A stretch of 64,000 nucleotides of DNA, taken from contig NVWK01000006.1 of assembly GCA_002733605.1 (NCBI GenBank), forward strand, positions 124,001-188,000, given 5' to 3'. Source of the DNA: Robiginitomaculum sp. (GTDB lineage Bacteria; Pseudomonadota; Alphaproteobacteria; Caulobacterales; Maricaulaceae). The notes beneath the pieces were generated by a model. That model saw nothing but the letters and a program-made list of their open reading frames with translations, was not told the DNA's origin and searched no databases. Below, one piece after another: positions 47,223-56,521 of this stretch; position 1 is the first letter of the stretch, and the number at the start of each line of letters is the position of its first letter. Position numbers and translations under genes: made by a program.

Positions 47223-50200
47223 ATGAACCACGAGGTCATGAACATTTTCAATCCGGCCCAAGAAGGGCCAAGCTTTGACCGCATCCGTATTTCTTTGGCG
47301 TCCCCAGAGAAGATACTGAGCTGGTCATTTGGTGAAATCCGCAAGCCTGAAACCATAAATTACCGTACGTTCAAACCCGAGAAAGACGGCCTGTTCTGCT
47401 CACGTATTTTTGGCCCGATGAAGGACTATGAATGTCTGTGCGGTAAATACAAACGTATGAAATATAAGGGTGTTGTTTGCGAGAAATGTGGCGTCGAAGT
47501 TACGGTTGCACGTGTGCGCCGTGAACGCATGGGCCATATCGAATTGGCGGCCCCTGTTGCCCATATCTGGTTTTTGAAATCCCTGCCATCACGTATTGCG
47601 ACCATGCTTGATATTACGCTGAAAGAAGTTGAGCGGATTTTGTACTTTGAAAGCTTTGTGATTACAGAGCCGGGTCTTACTTCATTGACCGAGCGTCAGT
47701 TATTGTCAGAAGAAGAATATCTGGATGCGCAAACCGAGTTTGGCGAAGATAGCTTTACGGCCTCTATTGGCGCGGAAGCGGTTCGTGAAATGTTGATGGG
47801 TCTTGATCTGGAATCCGAAGTTGAGCGTGTACGTTTTGACATGGGCGAAACCGGATCAGAGCTGAAGTTGAAGAAATACCAGAAGCGTTTGAAACTTCTG
47901 GAAGCCTTCATTCATTCCGGTAATCGTCCTGAGTGGATGATCCTAACGGTTGTGCCTGTGATCCCGCCTGAATTGCGCCCGCTGGTACCACTTGATGGTG
48001 GCCGGTTTGCGACGTCTGATCTGAACGATTTGTATCGTCGTGTGATCAACCGGAACAATCGTTTGAAGCGTTTGATCGAACTCCGTGCGCCAGACATTAT
48101 TATTCGCAATGAAAAACGTATGTTGCAAGAATCTGTTGATGCTCTGTTTGATAATGGACGTCGTGGTCGTGTGATTACAGGTGCGAACAAGCGCCCGCTG
48201 AAATCCATGTCTGATATGCTTAAAGGCAAGCAAGGCCGGTTCCGTCAGAATCTACTTGGGAAACGGGTGGATTATTCCGGTCGTTCCGTGATTGTGGTTG
48301 GACCAGAATTGATGTTGCATCAATGTGGCCTGCCTAAGAAAATGGCTCTAGAGCTGTTCAAACCGTTTATCTATGCGCGTCTTGATGCCAAGGGTATTTC
48401 CGGCACTGTGAAACAGTCCAAGAAAATTGTTGAGAAACAACGCCCTGAAGTTTGGGATATTCTCGACGAAGTTATTCGTGAGCATCCTGTTCTTCTCAAC
48501 CGGGCGCCAACTCTGCATAGGCTTGGCATCCAAGCGTTTGAACCTGTCCTGACCGAAGGGAAAGCGATCCGCTTGCACCCGCTTGTCTGTACTGCGTTTA
48601 ACGCCGATTTTGATGGTGACCAAATGGCGGTTCATGTGCCTTTGTCTATCGAAGCACAGCTTGAAGCCCGCGTTTTGATGATGTCTACCAACAATATATT
48701 GTCCCCATCTAATGGTAAGCCTGTGATCGTACCGTCTCAGGATATTGTTCTGGGTCTGTATTATATGAGTTTGATGGTCGACGGCGAAAAAGGTGAAGGC
48801 CGTGCCTTTGCCAGCATCCATGAACTGGAAGCTGCACTTGATGATAAGCAAGTCACCATGCATTCAAAGATTAAAGGTCGTTTTGATGTTGTGCATGCAG
48901 ATGGGTCTATCACTCAGGAAGTTGCGGAAACAACACCCGGTCGTTTGAAAGTGGCCGAGTTCCTGCCCAAGCACGAGAAAATTCCGTATTCAATTATCAA
49001 CCAAGCTTTGTCCAAAAAAGCGATTGGGAAAGTGATCGAAATTGTCTACCGTCATGCGGGACAAAAGGCGACTGTGATTTTCTGTGATAAAATTATGGGC
49101 CTTGGGTTTAAAGAAGCTGCGGCTGCGGGTATTTCATTTGGTAAGGATGATATGATCATTCCTGAGGCCAAGAAAACCTTCGTTGATGAAACCCAAGCGC
49201 TTGTGTCTGATTTTGAACAACAGTATGCGGACGGTTTGATTACCAAAGGCGAGAAATACAACAAAGTTGTGGACGCATGGTCGAAATGTACGGACAAAGT
49301 GGCGGATGCGATGATGGACGAGGCTGCGAAGCCACGCAAAATGATCAACTCCGTGTTTATGATGGCCGATTCCGGTGCGCGTGGTTCTAAAAACCAGATG
49401 AAACAGCTGGCCGGCATGCGCGGTTTGATGGCGAAACCGTCTGGCGAAATTATCGAAACACCGATTATTTCCAACTTTAAAGAAGGCCTGTCGGTTCTGG
49501 AATACTTTAACTCCACCCATGGTGCACGTAAGGGTCTTGCGGATACGGCGTTGAAAACGGCCAACTCGGGTTATCTAACCCGTCGTCTGGTTGATGTGGC
49601 TCAAGACTGTATTGTTAACGAACAGGATTGCGGTACGTCTGACGGGATTAAACTGATCTCTGTTGTGGATGGCGGTAATGTTGTTGTGTCTTTGGGCGAG
49701 CGTATGCTTGGCCGGGTATGTGCGGAAGATTTACGTGATCCACAAAGTGGTGATGTTATGTTCCCTGCCAACACTTATGTTGACGAAGACATTATGCTCG
49801 AGATTGACGAGAGTGGTTTGCAAGATGCGCGGGTTCGTTCTCCGCTGACATGTGAAACGACAAATGGTATTTGTGCAACGTGTTATGGTCGTGATCTGGC
49901 ACGTGGTACGAAGGTGAATATGGGTGAAGCTGTCGGTGTTATCGCGGCCCAGTCGATTGGCGAGCCGGGTACCCAGCTTACCATGCGGACTTTCCATATT
50001 GGCGGTACAGCGTCCGTGTCTGATAAATCTGCGATTGAAAGCATGAATGAAGGCAAGATTGTTTATATCAATAGCAATGTGGTTAAAAATCGCTCCGGTG
50101 TATTTGTGGTCATGGGCCGTAATATGCAGGTGTCTGTTCAAGACAAAAGCGGCAAAGAGCTGGAAACCCATAAGGTTACTTATGGTACCCGTGTTGCTGT

Positions 50201-51422
50201 TGCTGACGGTGCAAGTGTTGCGCGTGGTGATAGACTGGCAGAGTGGGATCCATATGCTGATCCGATTATCACCGAAGTTGGCGGTACAATTAAACTGGTC
50301 GATTTGGTCGAAGGTGTTTCCGTTAAGGAAGAAACTGACGAAGAAACCGGTATTACCAGTAAAGTTATCGTTGACTGGCGTGCGTCTTCCAAAGGTGGAG
50401 ATATCCAGCCTATGGCCGTTATCCAAGGTAAGGACGGCGAACCTATGAAGACAGCCAATGGCAATGTGGCGACATATATGCTGGCTGTGGGTGCGATCTT
50501 GTCTGTGAATGATGATGATGTTGTCCATGCCGGTGATGTGATTGCCCGTATTGCCAAAGGCGGGGCGACCCAGCGCGATATTACAGGTGGGTTGCCACGT
50601 GTGGCCGAGCTGTTTGAAGCCCGTCGTCCGAAGGATGATGCGATTATTGCGGATATGGACGGCAAGATCGAGTTTACGCGCGATTATAAAAACAAGCGCC
50701 GTATCCAGATCGTTCCTGATGATGACAGCATTGAACCTTCACAATATTTGATTGCCAAAGGTAAGCATATGACTGTGCGTGAAGGTGATCGGGTGTCGAA
50801 AGGTGATTATCTTATCGACGGAAATCCGGCCCCGCATGATATTTTGGAAATTCTGGGCGTTGAAGCTTTGGCTGATTATCTGGTTGAAGAAGTTCAGGCT
50901 GTGTACCGTTTGCAAGGTGTGCCGATCAATGACAAACATATCGAAGTGATTGTACGTCAAATGCTGCAAAAAGTGGAAGTTACCGATCCGGGTGATACAA
51001 GCTTGTTGCGCGGGGAACAACTTGACCGTATCGAGTTTACCGAAGTTAATGAGGCTCTGCTCGAGCGTGATAAGGACAAAGCCCCTGCAATTGGCAAACC
51101 GGTTCTGCTTGGCATTACCAAAGCCAGCTTGCAGACCCGCTCCTTTATCTCTGCAGCGTCCTTCCAGGAAACAACCCGTGTGCTCACCGATGCCTCTGTA
51201 AACGGCAAAGAAGACATGCTGGAAGGCTTGAAAGAAAACGTAATCGTTGGCCGCCTTATTCCGGCAGGTACAGGCAGTAATTTGCGTCATTACCAGAAAC
51301 TGGCGAATGCGCGCGATGCCAAATTGCTTGAAGAACGTGCGGCTGGTGCACCTGCACTCGAAGATTTCCCTGAAGAAATTGTCGATGAAGCTGCGCCAGA
51401 AGAGGTGCAAGCCGAAGTTTAG
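47223..51422 (+). CDS. rpoC: RNA polymerase beta' subunit
   Basis: Catalytic subunit of 1399 residues. The zinc-binding [20 protein letters not shown] is near the N-terminus, and the Mg-binding NADFDGD is at about 460-466. The trigger-loop region and C-terminal [15 protein letters not shown] are present. AAGGAG lies 7 nt before the ATG at 47223; the frame is open to 47133 inside the inverted repeats but that part is not coding. Confidence 0.98.
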   Translation: MNHEVMNIFNPAQEGPSFDRIRISLASPEKILSWSFGEIRKPETINYRTFKPEKDGLFCSRIFGPMKDYECLCGKYKRMKYKGVVCEKCGVEVTVARVRRERMGHIELAAPVAHIWFLKSLPSRIATMLDITLKEVERILYFESFVITEPGLTSLTERQLLSEEEYLDAQTEFGEDSFTASIGAEAVREMLMGLDLESEVERVRFDMGETGSELKLKKYQKRLKLLEAFIHSGNRPEWMILTVVPVIPPELRPLVPLDGGRFATSDLNDLYRRVINRNNRLKRLIELRAPDIIIRNEKRMLQESVDALFDNGRRGRVITGANKRPLKSMSDMLKGKQGRFRQNLLGKRVDYSGRSVIVVGPELMLHQCGLPKKMALELFKPFIYARLDAKGISGTVKQSKKIVEKQRPEVWDILDEVIREHPVLLNRAPTLHRLGIQAFEPVLTEGKAIRLHPLVCTAFNADFDGDQMAVHVPLSIEAQLEARVLMMSTNNILSPSNGKPVIVPSQDIVLGLYYMSLMVDGEKGEGRAFASIHELEAALDDKQVTMHSKIKGRFDVVHADGSITQEVAETTPGRLKVAEFLPKHEKIPYSIINQALSKKAIGKVIEIVYRHAGQKATVIFCDKIMGLGFKEAAAAGISFGKDDMIIPEAKKTFVDETQALVSDFEQQYADGLITKGEKYNKVVDAWSKCTDKVADAMMDEAAKPRKMINSVFMMADSGARGSKNQMKQLAGMRGLMAKPSGEIIETPIISNFKEGLSVLEYFNSTHGARKGLADTALKTANSGYLTRRLVDVAQDCIVNEQDCGTSDGIKLISVVDGGNVVVSLGERMLGRVCAEDLRDPQSGDVMFPANTYVDEDIMLEIDESGLQDARVRSPLTCETTNGICATCYGRDLARGTKVNMGEAVGVIAAQSIGEPGTQLTMRTFHIGGTASVSDKSAIESMNEGKIVYINSNVVKNRSGVFVVMGRNMQVSVQDKSGKELETHKVTYGTRVAVADGASVARGDRLAEWDPYADPIITEVGGTIKLVDLVEGVSVKEETDEETGITSKVIVDWRASSKGGDIQPMAVIQGKDGEPMKTANGNVATYMLAVGAILSVNDDDVVHAGDVIARIAKGGATQRDITGGLPRVAELFEARRPKDDAIIADMDGKIEFTRDYKNKRRIQIVPDDDSIEPSQYLIAKGKHMTVREGDRVSKGDYLIDGNPAPHDILEILGVEALADYLVEEVQAVYRLQGVPINDKHIEVIVRQMLQKVEVTDPGDTSLLRGEQLDRIEFTEVNEALLERDKDKAPAIGKPVLLGITKASLQTRSFISAASFQETTRVLTDASVNGKEDMLEGLKENVIVGRLIPAGTGSNLRHYQKLANARDAKLLEERAAGAPALEDFPEEIVDEAAPEEVQAEV

Positions 51423-51447
51423 CACTTTTCAAAACAAACAGATTAAC

Positions 51448-51480
51448 AACCGCTCTCCTTTACCGGAGGGCGGTTTTTTT
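51448..51480 (+). terminator. Terminator of the rpo operon
   Basis: AACCGCTCTCC (48-58) pairs with GGAGGGCGGTT (65-75) with one G-U, followed by a run of T to 51480. Confidence 0.9.
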
Positions 51481-51489
51481 ATGTTTCAT

Positions 51490-51517
51490 CCAAATTGTTT
51501 TACGTGAAACAATTTGG
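51490..51517. promoter_or_regulatory. parS-like inverted repeat downstream of rpoC
   Basis: An 11-bp-arm inverted repeat (CCAAATTGTTT and AAACAATTTGG) has at its centre TGTTTTACGTGAAACA (51496-51511), one mismatch from the ParB-binding parS consensus TGTTTCACGTGAAACA. The mismatch is in the central CACGTG. It could instead be a second terminator hairpin, though no T-tract follows. Confidence 0.5.
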
Positions 51518-51606
51518 AAAGATTGCCTATCACAAGGATCAGGTGGTGGTTAAGCGGGCTTGTCTCTAGTCATATTTTGAAAACACGATTGGAGAGGAAA
51601 ATACAC

Positions 51607-52371
51607 ATGAAAACACTAGATGGAAAAGTCGCTATTATAACCGGGGCAAGTTCTGGCATCGGCCGGGCAACGGCTCTACTGCTGGCCAAAGAAGGTGCGA
51701 AATGCGTTGTCAGTGCACGCCGGCAAGACAAGCTGGATGATTTGGTCGCAGAAATTGAAGCGGATAATGGTCATGCAATTGCGCTCGCAGGAGATGTGCG
51801 TGATGAAGCCTTGGCCAAAGAGAGCGTTGATATAGCGCTTTCGGTCTTTGGAGGCCTAGATATAGGATTTAACAATGCCGGCACGCTCGGGGCTTTGGGG
51901 CCTATTGCTGATATGAGTGTGGAGGCATGGCATGAGACCCTTGATACCAATCTGACCAGTGCTTTTTTAGGGGCGAAATATCAAATTCCGGCCATGATTG
52001 CGCGCGGAGGCGGGGCCATTGTGTTTACGTCCAGCTTTGTAGGACATACGGTCGGAATGGCTGGATTGGCGGCTTATGGGGCTTCCAAGGCTGGTCTCGT
52101 GGGATTGAGCCAAGGTTTAGCCGCAGAGCATGGGGCGCAAGGTGTACGTGTGAACGCAATTTTGCCCGGGGGCACCACTACGCCGATGGGTGCCGTGATG
52201 ACAGCTACGCCGGAAAGTAAAGCTTATATAGAGGGACTACACGGGCTGAAACGGATGGCGCACCCAGAAGAGATTGCGCGCTCGGTTTTGTATCTGGTTT
52301 CTGATGCTTCCGGTTTTGTGACGGGAACGGCACATCTCGTGGACGGCGGGTTTTCCATTTATCGCGCCTAG
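51607..52371 (+). CDS. Short-chain dehydrogenase/reductase
   Basis: Classical SDR of 254 residues. NAD(P) motif TGASSGIGRATAL at about 12-24, NNAG in FNNAGTLG, catalytic Ser in FTSSFVG and YGASKAG. The C-terminal FVTGTAHLVDGGFS is typical of 3-oxoacyl-ACP reductase/glucose dehydrogenase-like SDRs; substrate unknown. The start at 51607 has GGAGAGG upstream. It stands alone after the rpo operon and ends before a strong hairpin. Confidence 0.88.
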   Translation: MKTLDGKVAIITGASSGIGRATALLLAKEGAKCVVSARRQDKLDDLVAEIEADNGHAIALAGDVRDEALAKESVDIALSVFGGLDIGFNNAGTLGALGPIADMSVEAWHETLDTNLTSAFLGAKYQIPAMIARGGGAIVFTSSFVGHTVGMAGLAAYGASKAGLVGLSQGLAAEHGAQGVRVNAILPGGTTTPMGAVMTATPESKAYIEGLHGLKRMAHPEEIARSVLYLVSDASGFVTGTAHLVDGGFSIYRA

Positions 52372-52392
52372 GTGAGGTCTGAAAAAGAGAAA

Positions 52393-52436
52393 CCGCGGGC
52401 GCCCTGTGGGGGAGGAAGAAGTACAGGGCGCCGCGG
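52393..52436. terminator. Strong GC-rich hairpin between SDR and hsp20 genes
   Basis: CCGCGGGCGCCCTGT (52393-52407) pairs with ACAGGGCGCCGCGG (52423-52436) with one bulged G. No T-run follows, so it is a poor intrinsic terminator by rule, but it separates two convergent genes. Confidence 0.5.
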
Positions 52437-52540
52437 CTCTAAAGCGGATCGTATTCCTTTGTCACCGAAACCTGACCCTAAGGGGGGGAAGGGAGAGGTA
52501 GAGTGGTGAGCAGAAACAGTCTCGACGCTATAGTGTATAT

Positions 52541-53011
52541 TTAAGCAGTCTTTCGCTTACGGGAAGGTTTCGAACTTATTAAATTTTCGTTAGCTTTCGT
52601 AATCGAGATTTTGCGGGGCTTCATGGCCTCGGGAAGCTCGCGTTTCAAGCTGATTTGTAACAGGCCGTTTTCAAGGCTTGCTCCGTTCACGCGTACATGG
52701 TCTGCCATCTGGAAACGGCGTTCAAATCCACGTTCGGCAATGCCGCGGTGTAAGTATTCACCTGTCGTGTTTTCATTGGCGGCTTTGGTGCCAATAATGC
52801 TCAACACGTTCTCATGGGTTTCGAGCGAAAGATCATCTTCGCTAAATCCGGCAACGGCCAGTTCGATCAGATAATCATCTTCGCTGATTTGCGAGATGTT
52901 ATAGGGGGGGTATGTATTGGTGCCCGAAAGCTTCGAAGCATTGTCAATCAGGCTGGCCATACGGTCAAACCCAATAAAAGATCGGCTGAGGGGGCTAAAA
53001 TCATAACTCAT
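52541..53011 (-). CDS. Small heat-shock protein (Hsp20/IbpA family)
   Basis: ATP-independent holdase chaperone of 156 residues. The alpha-crystallin domain runs from about 38 to 130 with YPPYNISQISEDDYLIELAVAGF, GFERRFQMADHVRVNGASLENGLLQISL and the class A form of bacterial sHsps. The N-terminal SYDFSPLSRSFIGFDRM is typical of IbpA. The start at 53011 follows AAGGAT. It is controlled by a sigma32-like promoter and a ROSE-type leader. Confidence 0.92.
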   Translation of the reverse strand: MSYDFSPLSRSFIGFDRMASLIDNASKLSGTNTYPPYNISQISEDDYLIELAVAGFSEDDLSLETHENVLSIIGTKAANENTTGEYLHRGIAERGFERRFQMADHVRVNGASLENGLLQISLKRELPEAMKPRKISITKANENLISSKPSRKRKTA

Positions 53012-53090
53012 AATTGTACATCCTTTTCTAAGCAATGTGTTTACGCATGATGCGTTTAAAGTGCAGAATCCGAATTGGCATTCTGCTCTG
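53012..53090 (-). promoter_or_regulatory. ROSE-type RNA thermometer upstream of hsp20
   Basis: Three hairpins on the minus strand: GCAGAAT/ATTCTGC (53063-53086), CGCA/TGCG (53044-53054), and a start-proximal one (53018-53037) where ACAUUGCU pairs with AGGAUGU with a bulged G, masking the ribosome-binding site. The UUGCU opposite AGGA with bulged G is the ROSE hallmark. Confidence 0.75.
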
Positions 53091-53126
53091 GTTCGTGTGA
53101 GGGCCCGAATGGCACCCTACACTCAA

Positions 53127-53155
53127 TACATGGGAAGAGGCCTTGCTGTGTCAAG
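53127..53155 (-). promoter_or_regulatory. sigma32 (RpoH)-type promoter of hsp20
   Basis: On the minus strand CTTGACA (53155-53149), a 14-bp spacer and CCCATGTA (53134-53127), close to CTTGAA/CCCATNT. It predicts a leader of about 105 nt holding the ROSE element. Confidence 0.65.
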
Positions 53156-53285
53156 ACGGTGACATGTTCATGCGACGCCGGTGCACCCGTCACTCTGCGC
53201 AATAAATAGCCCGCAGGCCCAGCATTTCCTTGTGTGGCGCAGGTTTATAGCTATGGTTGGGGCAAGTTTAACCTAGAGGAATCCT

Positions 53286-54128
53286 ATGAAACCGCTCTCA
53301 TCTTTATTACTTACTTGCGCGTCTGTCTGCCTGTTACTTACTGCCTGCGGGGGTTCAGAAGAAATTGTAGCTGAAATTTCTCCGCAAACAGAAACTGTGG
53401 TGCAAATGTCTGCATTGGAAACGGCGTTAACAAGCGAGTTACGTGCAGAGCAAGCCGTCCGTGATGCGTTTCGTCATCCCAAAGAAACGCTTGAGTTTTT
53501 TGGCCTGACATCGGGACAGAATGTGATCGAAATTTGGCCTGGCGGGGCGGGCTGGTATGCGAATATTTTAGCGCCCTATGCCAAAGCAAGTGGGGGCAGT
53601 TATACAGCCGCAGGCGTAAATGATACATTTCGTGAGCGTGTTGCAAATGTGGAAACCTACGGAATGGTCAATATAGTCGAGTTCGGGGCTGAGTCCGGTG
53701 CGCTTGCAGACGGGGATGCCGATTTAATTTTGTCCTTCCGTAATGTTCACAATTGGGTGGGTCGCGGATTTCAAGAGAAAGCTTTTGCTGATTTTTACGC
53801 AGCTTTAAAACCCGGTGGTATTTTGGGGGTTGTCGAGCATCGCCTTCCTGAATCAGCCGAGCAGGATTTAAAAACGCGCGGCGGCTATGTACAGCTTAGC
53901 TATGTGAAAGCGTTGGCAGAGGAAGCCGGTTTTGAATTTGTGGGTGTTTCGGATATCAATGCCAATGCGAAAGACACGGCAGACCATCCCTTTGGCGTCT
54001 GGACATTGCCTCCGGTGAGCCGTTCTGCCAACAGGGGTGAGGAGACGGCAACGGATTTTGACGCTGCCAAGTATGAAGCTATTGGCGAATCAGATCGGTT
54101 TACTGCGAAATTCCGTAAACCGGAATAG
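53286..54128 (+). CDS. Lipoprotein with class I methyltransferase fold (COG4798-like), copy 1
   Basis: Protein of 280 residues with signal peptide and lipobox LLTAC (Cys at about 21). The mature part is a methyltransferase-like domain: NVIEIWPGGAGWYANILAPY for SAM motif I, DLILSFRNVHNWVGRG for motif IV, and LKPGGILGVVEHRLP for post-motif. A paralogue follows at 54254. Export is odd for a SAM enzyme because SAM is cytoplasmic. Family function unknown. Confidence 0.8.
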   Translation: MKPLSSLLLTCASVCLLLTACGGSEEIVAEISPQTETVVQMSALETALTSELRAEQAVRDAFRHPKETLEFFGLTSGQNVIEIWPGGAGWYANILAPYAKASGGSYTAAGVNDTFRERVANVETYGMVNIVEFGAESGALADGDADLILSFRNVHNWVGRGFQEKAFADFYAALKPGGILGVVEHRLPESAEQDLKTRGGYVQLSYVKALAEEAGFEFVGVSDINANAKDTADHPFGVWTLPPVSRSANRGEETATDFDAAKYEAIGESDRFTAKFRKPE

Positions 54129-54253
54129 ATGGTCTTACGGAATATTGGTGCCAAGCACTTGATGTATCTGGTCTTTTTTTAGCGAAAAGCCTTGCCTTGC
54201 GTCGGTTATGGTATTGGGTATGTTTGATGCACGTTTAACTTTGGGGAATACAT

Positions 54254-55081
54254 ATGAAATCTGTCACAACTTTATTGATCGCGGCCGCATCTGCCAGCCT
54301 GTTATTTGGTGTCTTTGGCATGAGCGAGACAGCGGCGAAAACGCCAGAAAGTACAGATGCGCAAGCCTCTGTGATGCGCACGGTTTTATCTGGTGATTGG
54401 CGCACAGAACAGGCCGTTCGTGATGTATTTCGCCATCCAGAAGCGACACTGGCATTCTTTGGTTTAGCCCCGGGGCTAAATGTTGTCGAGATCGCACCCG
54501 GTGGCGCGGGTTGGTATACGAATATTTTAGCGCCGTATAGCAAGGCCACTGGCGGGACGTTTACGGCTGCGGATGTGAGCGACCGGTTTAAGAAAACCTT
54601 TGGCGATACACAGATATACGGAAAAGTTCACACTGCTGATTTTGGCGGAGAATCAGAACCGTTTGCAACAGCTAGCGCCGATTTGGTTCTGACGTTTAGA
54701 AGTGTCCATGGCTGGATTGGTCGTGGTTATGACGAGAAGGCTTTCGCAGATTTTTATACGGCTCTTAAACCGGGAGGCATTTTAGGGGTTGTCGAGCATC
54801 GTTTACCGGAGTCTGTTGGCAAGGATATGCAAGGCGGATATGTGACGGTTAGCCATGTGAAGGCGCTTGCCAAAGCTGCCGGTTTCGAGTTTGTCGGGGC
54901 GAGCGAAATTAATGCGAACGAAAAAGATACGGCAGATCATCCGTTCGGGGTGTGGACATTGCCGCCAACCAGTCGTTCGGCGAACAGGGGCCAAGAGACG
55001 GCCGCAGATTTTGACGCGGCTAAATATAAGGCGATTGGCGAATCGGACCGGTTTACTTTGAAATTCCGTAAACCGGAATAA
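54254..55081 (+). CDS. Exported protein with class I methyltransferase fold (COG4798-like), copy 2
   Basis: Protein of 275 residues, closely similar to the preceding gene from about residue 45 on: NVVEIAPGGAGWYTNILAPY, LVLTFRSVHGWIGRGYDEK, LKPGGILGVVEHRLP and the same C-terminal SRSANRG and FRKPE. The N-terminus is a signal peptide without lipobox cysteine (LIAAASASLLFGVFG), so this copy should be soluble or membrane-anchored while copy 1 is lipidated. Tandem duplication; 125 bp apart. Confidence 0.8.
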   Translation: MKSVTTLLIAAASASLLFGVFGMSETAAKTPESTDAQASVMRTVLSGDWRTEQAVRDVFRHPEATLAFFGLAPGLNVVEIAPGGAGWYTNILAPYSKATGGTFTAADVSDRFKKTFGDTQIYGKVHTADFGGESEPFATASADLVLTFRSVHGWIGRGYDEKAFADFYTALKPGGILGVVEHRLPESVGKDMQGGYVTVSHVKALAKAAGFEFVGASEINANEKDTADHPFGVWTLPPTSRSANRGQETAADFDAAKYKAIGESDRFTLKFRKPE

Positions 55082-55190
55082 ACTGGAAAAATTTGCCCGT
55101 ATCCACGGATGATTTACGCGGGTTAGGGCTGGATTTTTATGGACACATCCCCCATATATATACAACAATGTGCATATTAAGGAGAACCAC

Positions 55191-55484
55191 ATGACTAATG
55201 AAGAGATTATTGCCAAAATGCAAGACGCTGTTACTGCGGCGGGCGGTTTGGATAAATCCGTAAAATTCGATTTTGGCGATGACGGCTTTGTACACGCTGC
55301 GGGCACTGAAGTTTCCGGCGAAGATGCGGATGCAGATTGTACGATTAGCGTGACCAAAGATGATTTTATTGCTTTGGCGTCCGGTGATCTTGACCCAATG
55401 ATGGCCTTCATGTCCGGCAAACTAAAAGTAGCTGGCGACATGTCTGTGGCTATGGGGTTGCAAAAACTTTTCAGCTCTATGTAG
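55191..55484 (+). CDS. SCP2 sterol-transfer domain protein
   Basis: Small protein of 97 residues consisting of one SCP2 domain: VKFDFGDDGFVHAAG, DCTISVTKDDFIALASGDLDPMMAFMSGKLKVAGDMSVAMGLQKLF. It binds hydrophobic lipids in related proteins. AAGGAG lies 7 nt before the ATG at 55191. It precedes a lysophospholipase-like gene by 51 bp, which fits lipid metabolism. Confidence 0.9.
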   Translation: MTNEEIIAKMQDAVTAAGGLDKSVKFDFGDDGFVHAAGTEVSGEDADADCTISVTKDDFIALASGDLDPMMAFMSGKLKVAGDMSVAMGLQKLFSSM

Positions 55485-55535
55485 TTTTATTTGGCCGGGT
55501 GAGAATGAATCGGGCCATATAATCTTTATGACGTT

Positions 55536-56483
55536 ATGAAAAACGAAATTACACCGGGCGATGTGATCCGTCTCGAGGGCTTGGACTTACCGCCCGGTGC
55601 AACATTCCACTATGTTCAAAACGGGGATGTCCGGTTGCGTGTAATGACGGTTCCGGCGGCACGTGCGGATGCACGCGGCAGTATCATTTTCCAGCCCGGA
55701 CGCACCGAATTTATCGAAAAATACTTTGAAATGGCGCAAGATTTGACGGCGCGTGGATTTGCCGTGCTGATTTTGGATCCGCGTGGGCAGGGATTGTCGT
55801 CGCGTTTGTTAGAGGATCCGATGAAATCCTATGTTGAGGATTATGAGGATTATTGCGACGATCTGGCGTTTGTGACCCAGGCTTTCAAAAATGATTTGCC
55901 ACGTCCCCATATTGTGATGGGCCATTCCATGGGGGGAACGATCGGGTTACAGACAATTTTGACCGGACGGCTTAATCCGGCTGCGTGTGTGTTTACGGCG
56001 CCGATGCTTGAATTGCAGGACTTGGAAACGCCGTTTATGCGCCTGCTTGTGAAAGGGCTAACATGGGCGGGGCTGGGGCAACGTAATTTGCCATTTCAGG
56101 CCCAACGGGCCGGTTTGCCGGTTCCTTTTCGAACCAATAAACTGACCTCGGATCCAAACCGTTATCAGCTCTGGGCGACATATTTCGAGAACCATAAACG
56201 GCTGCGGGTCGGCGCGCCGACTTTTGGCTGGATCAGTGCCTCGTTAAGGGCGATGAAATTTGTCAATGAAAATGCCAGACATTTAAATATCCCAACCCTG
56301 ATCATTGCTTGCGGGGCAGACCCGATTGTGAAGCCGGTTTCGAACCATGAGTTTGCAAAAGCGGCCCACGCAGATTTTTTTAATGTGGCAGGCGCTTTGC
56401 ACGAAATTTTTATGGAACGGGATGAATACCGGGATCAGTTCTGGGATGCATTTGATGCGTTTTTGGAAAAAAATGCACTGTAA
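55536..56483 (+). CDS. Alpha/beta hydrolase, lysophospholipase-like (PldB/monoglyceride lipase type)
   Basis: Protein of 315 residues. Core motifs: FQPGRTEFIEKYF, ILDPRGQGLSSR, the nucleophile elbow MGHSMGG at about 127, an acid in CGADPIVK and histidine in GALHEIFME. Similar to PldB-type lysophospholipases and monoacylglycerol lipases; no signal peptide. The stop codon is inside a 12-13-bp tandem repeat. Confidence 0.85.
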   Translation: MKNEITPGDVIRLEGLDLPPGATFHYVQNGDVRLRVMTVPAARADARGSIIFQPGRTEFIEKYFEMAQDLTARGFAVLILDPRGQGLSSRLLEDPMKSYVEDYEDYCDDLAFVTQAFKNDLPRPHIVMGHSMGGTIGLQTILTGRLNPAACVFTAPMLELQDLETPFMRLLVKGLTWAGLGQRNLPFQAQRAGLPVPFRTNKLTSDPNRYQLWATYFENHKRLRVGAPTFGWISASLRAMKFVNENARHLNIPTLIIACGADPIVKPVSNHEFAKAAHADFFNVAGALHEIFMERDEYRDQFWDAFDAFLEKNAL

Positions 56484-56510
56484 GAATGCACTGTAGATGC
56501 AACTGTAGAG
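56473..56510. repeat. Three-unit tandem repeat containing the hydrolase stop codon
   Basis: ATGCACTGTAAGA (56473-56485), ATGCACTGTAG (56486-56496) and ATGCAACTGTAGAG (56497-56510). The gene stop TAA (56481-56483) is in unit 1. Confidence 0.75.
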
Positions 56511-56521
56511 ATATAACCGTA

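Noticed and set aside
49731..50528. 265-codon antisense frame in rpoC (and a 253-codon one in rpoB, 44310-45071)
   Set aside because: Same reason: shadows of long conserved genes, composition full of His/Thr/Asn typical of antisense translation.
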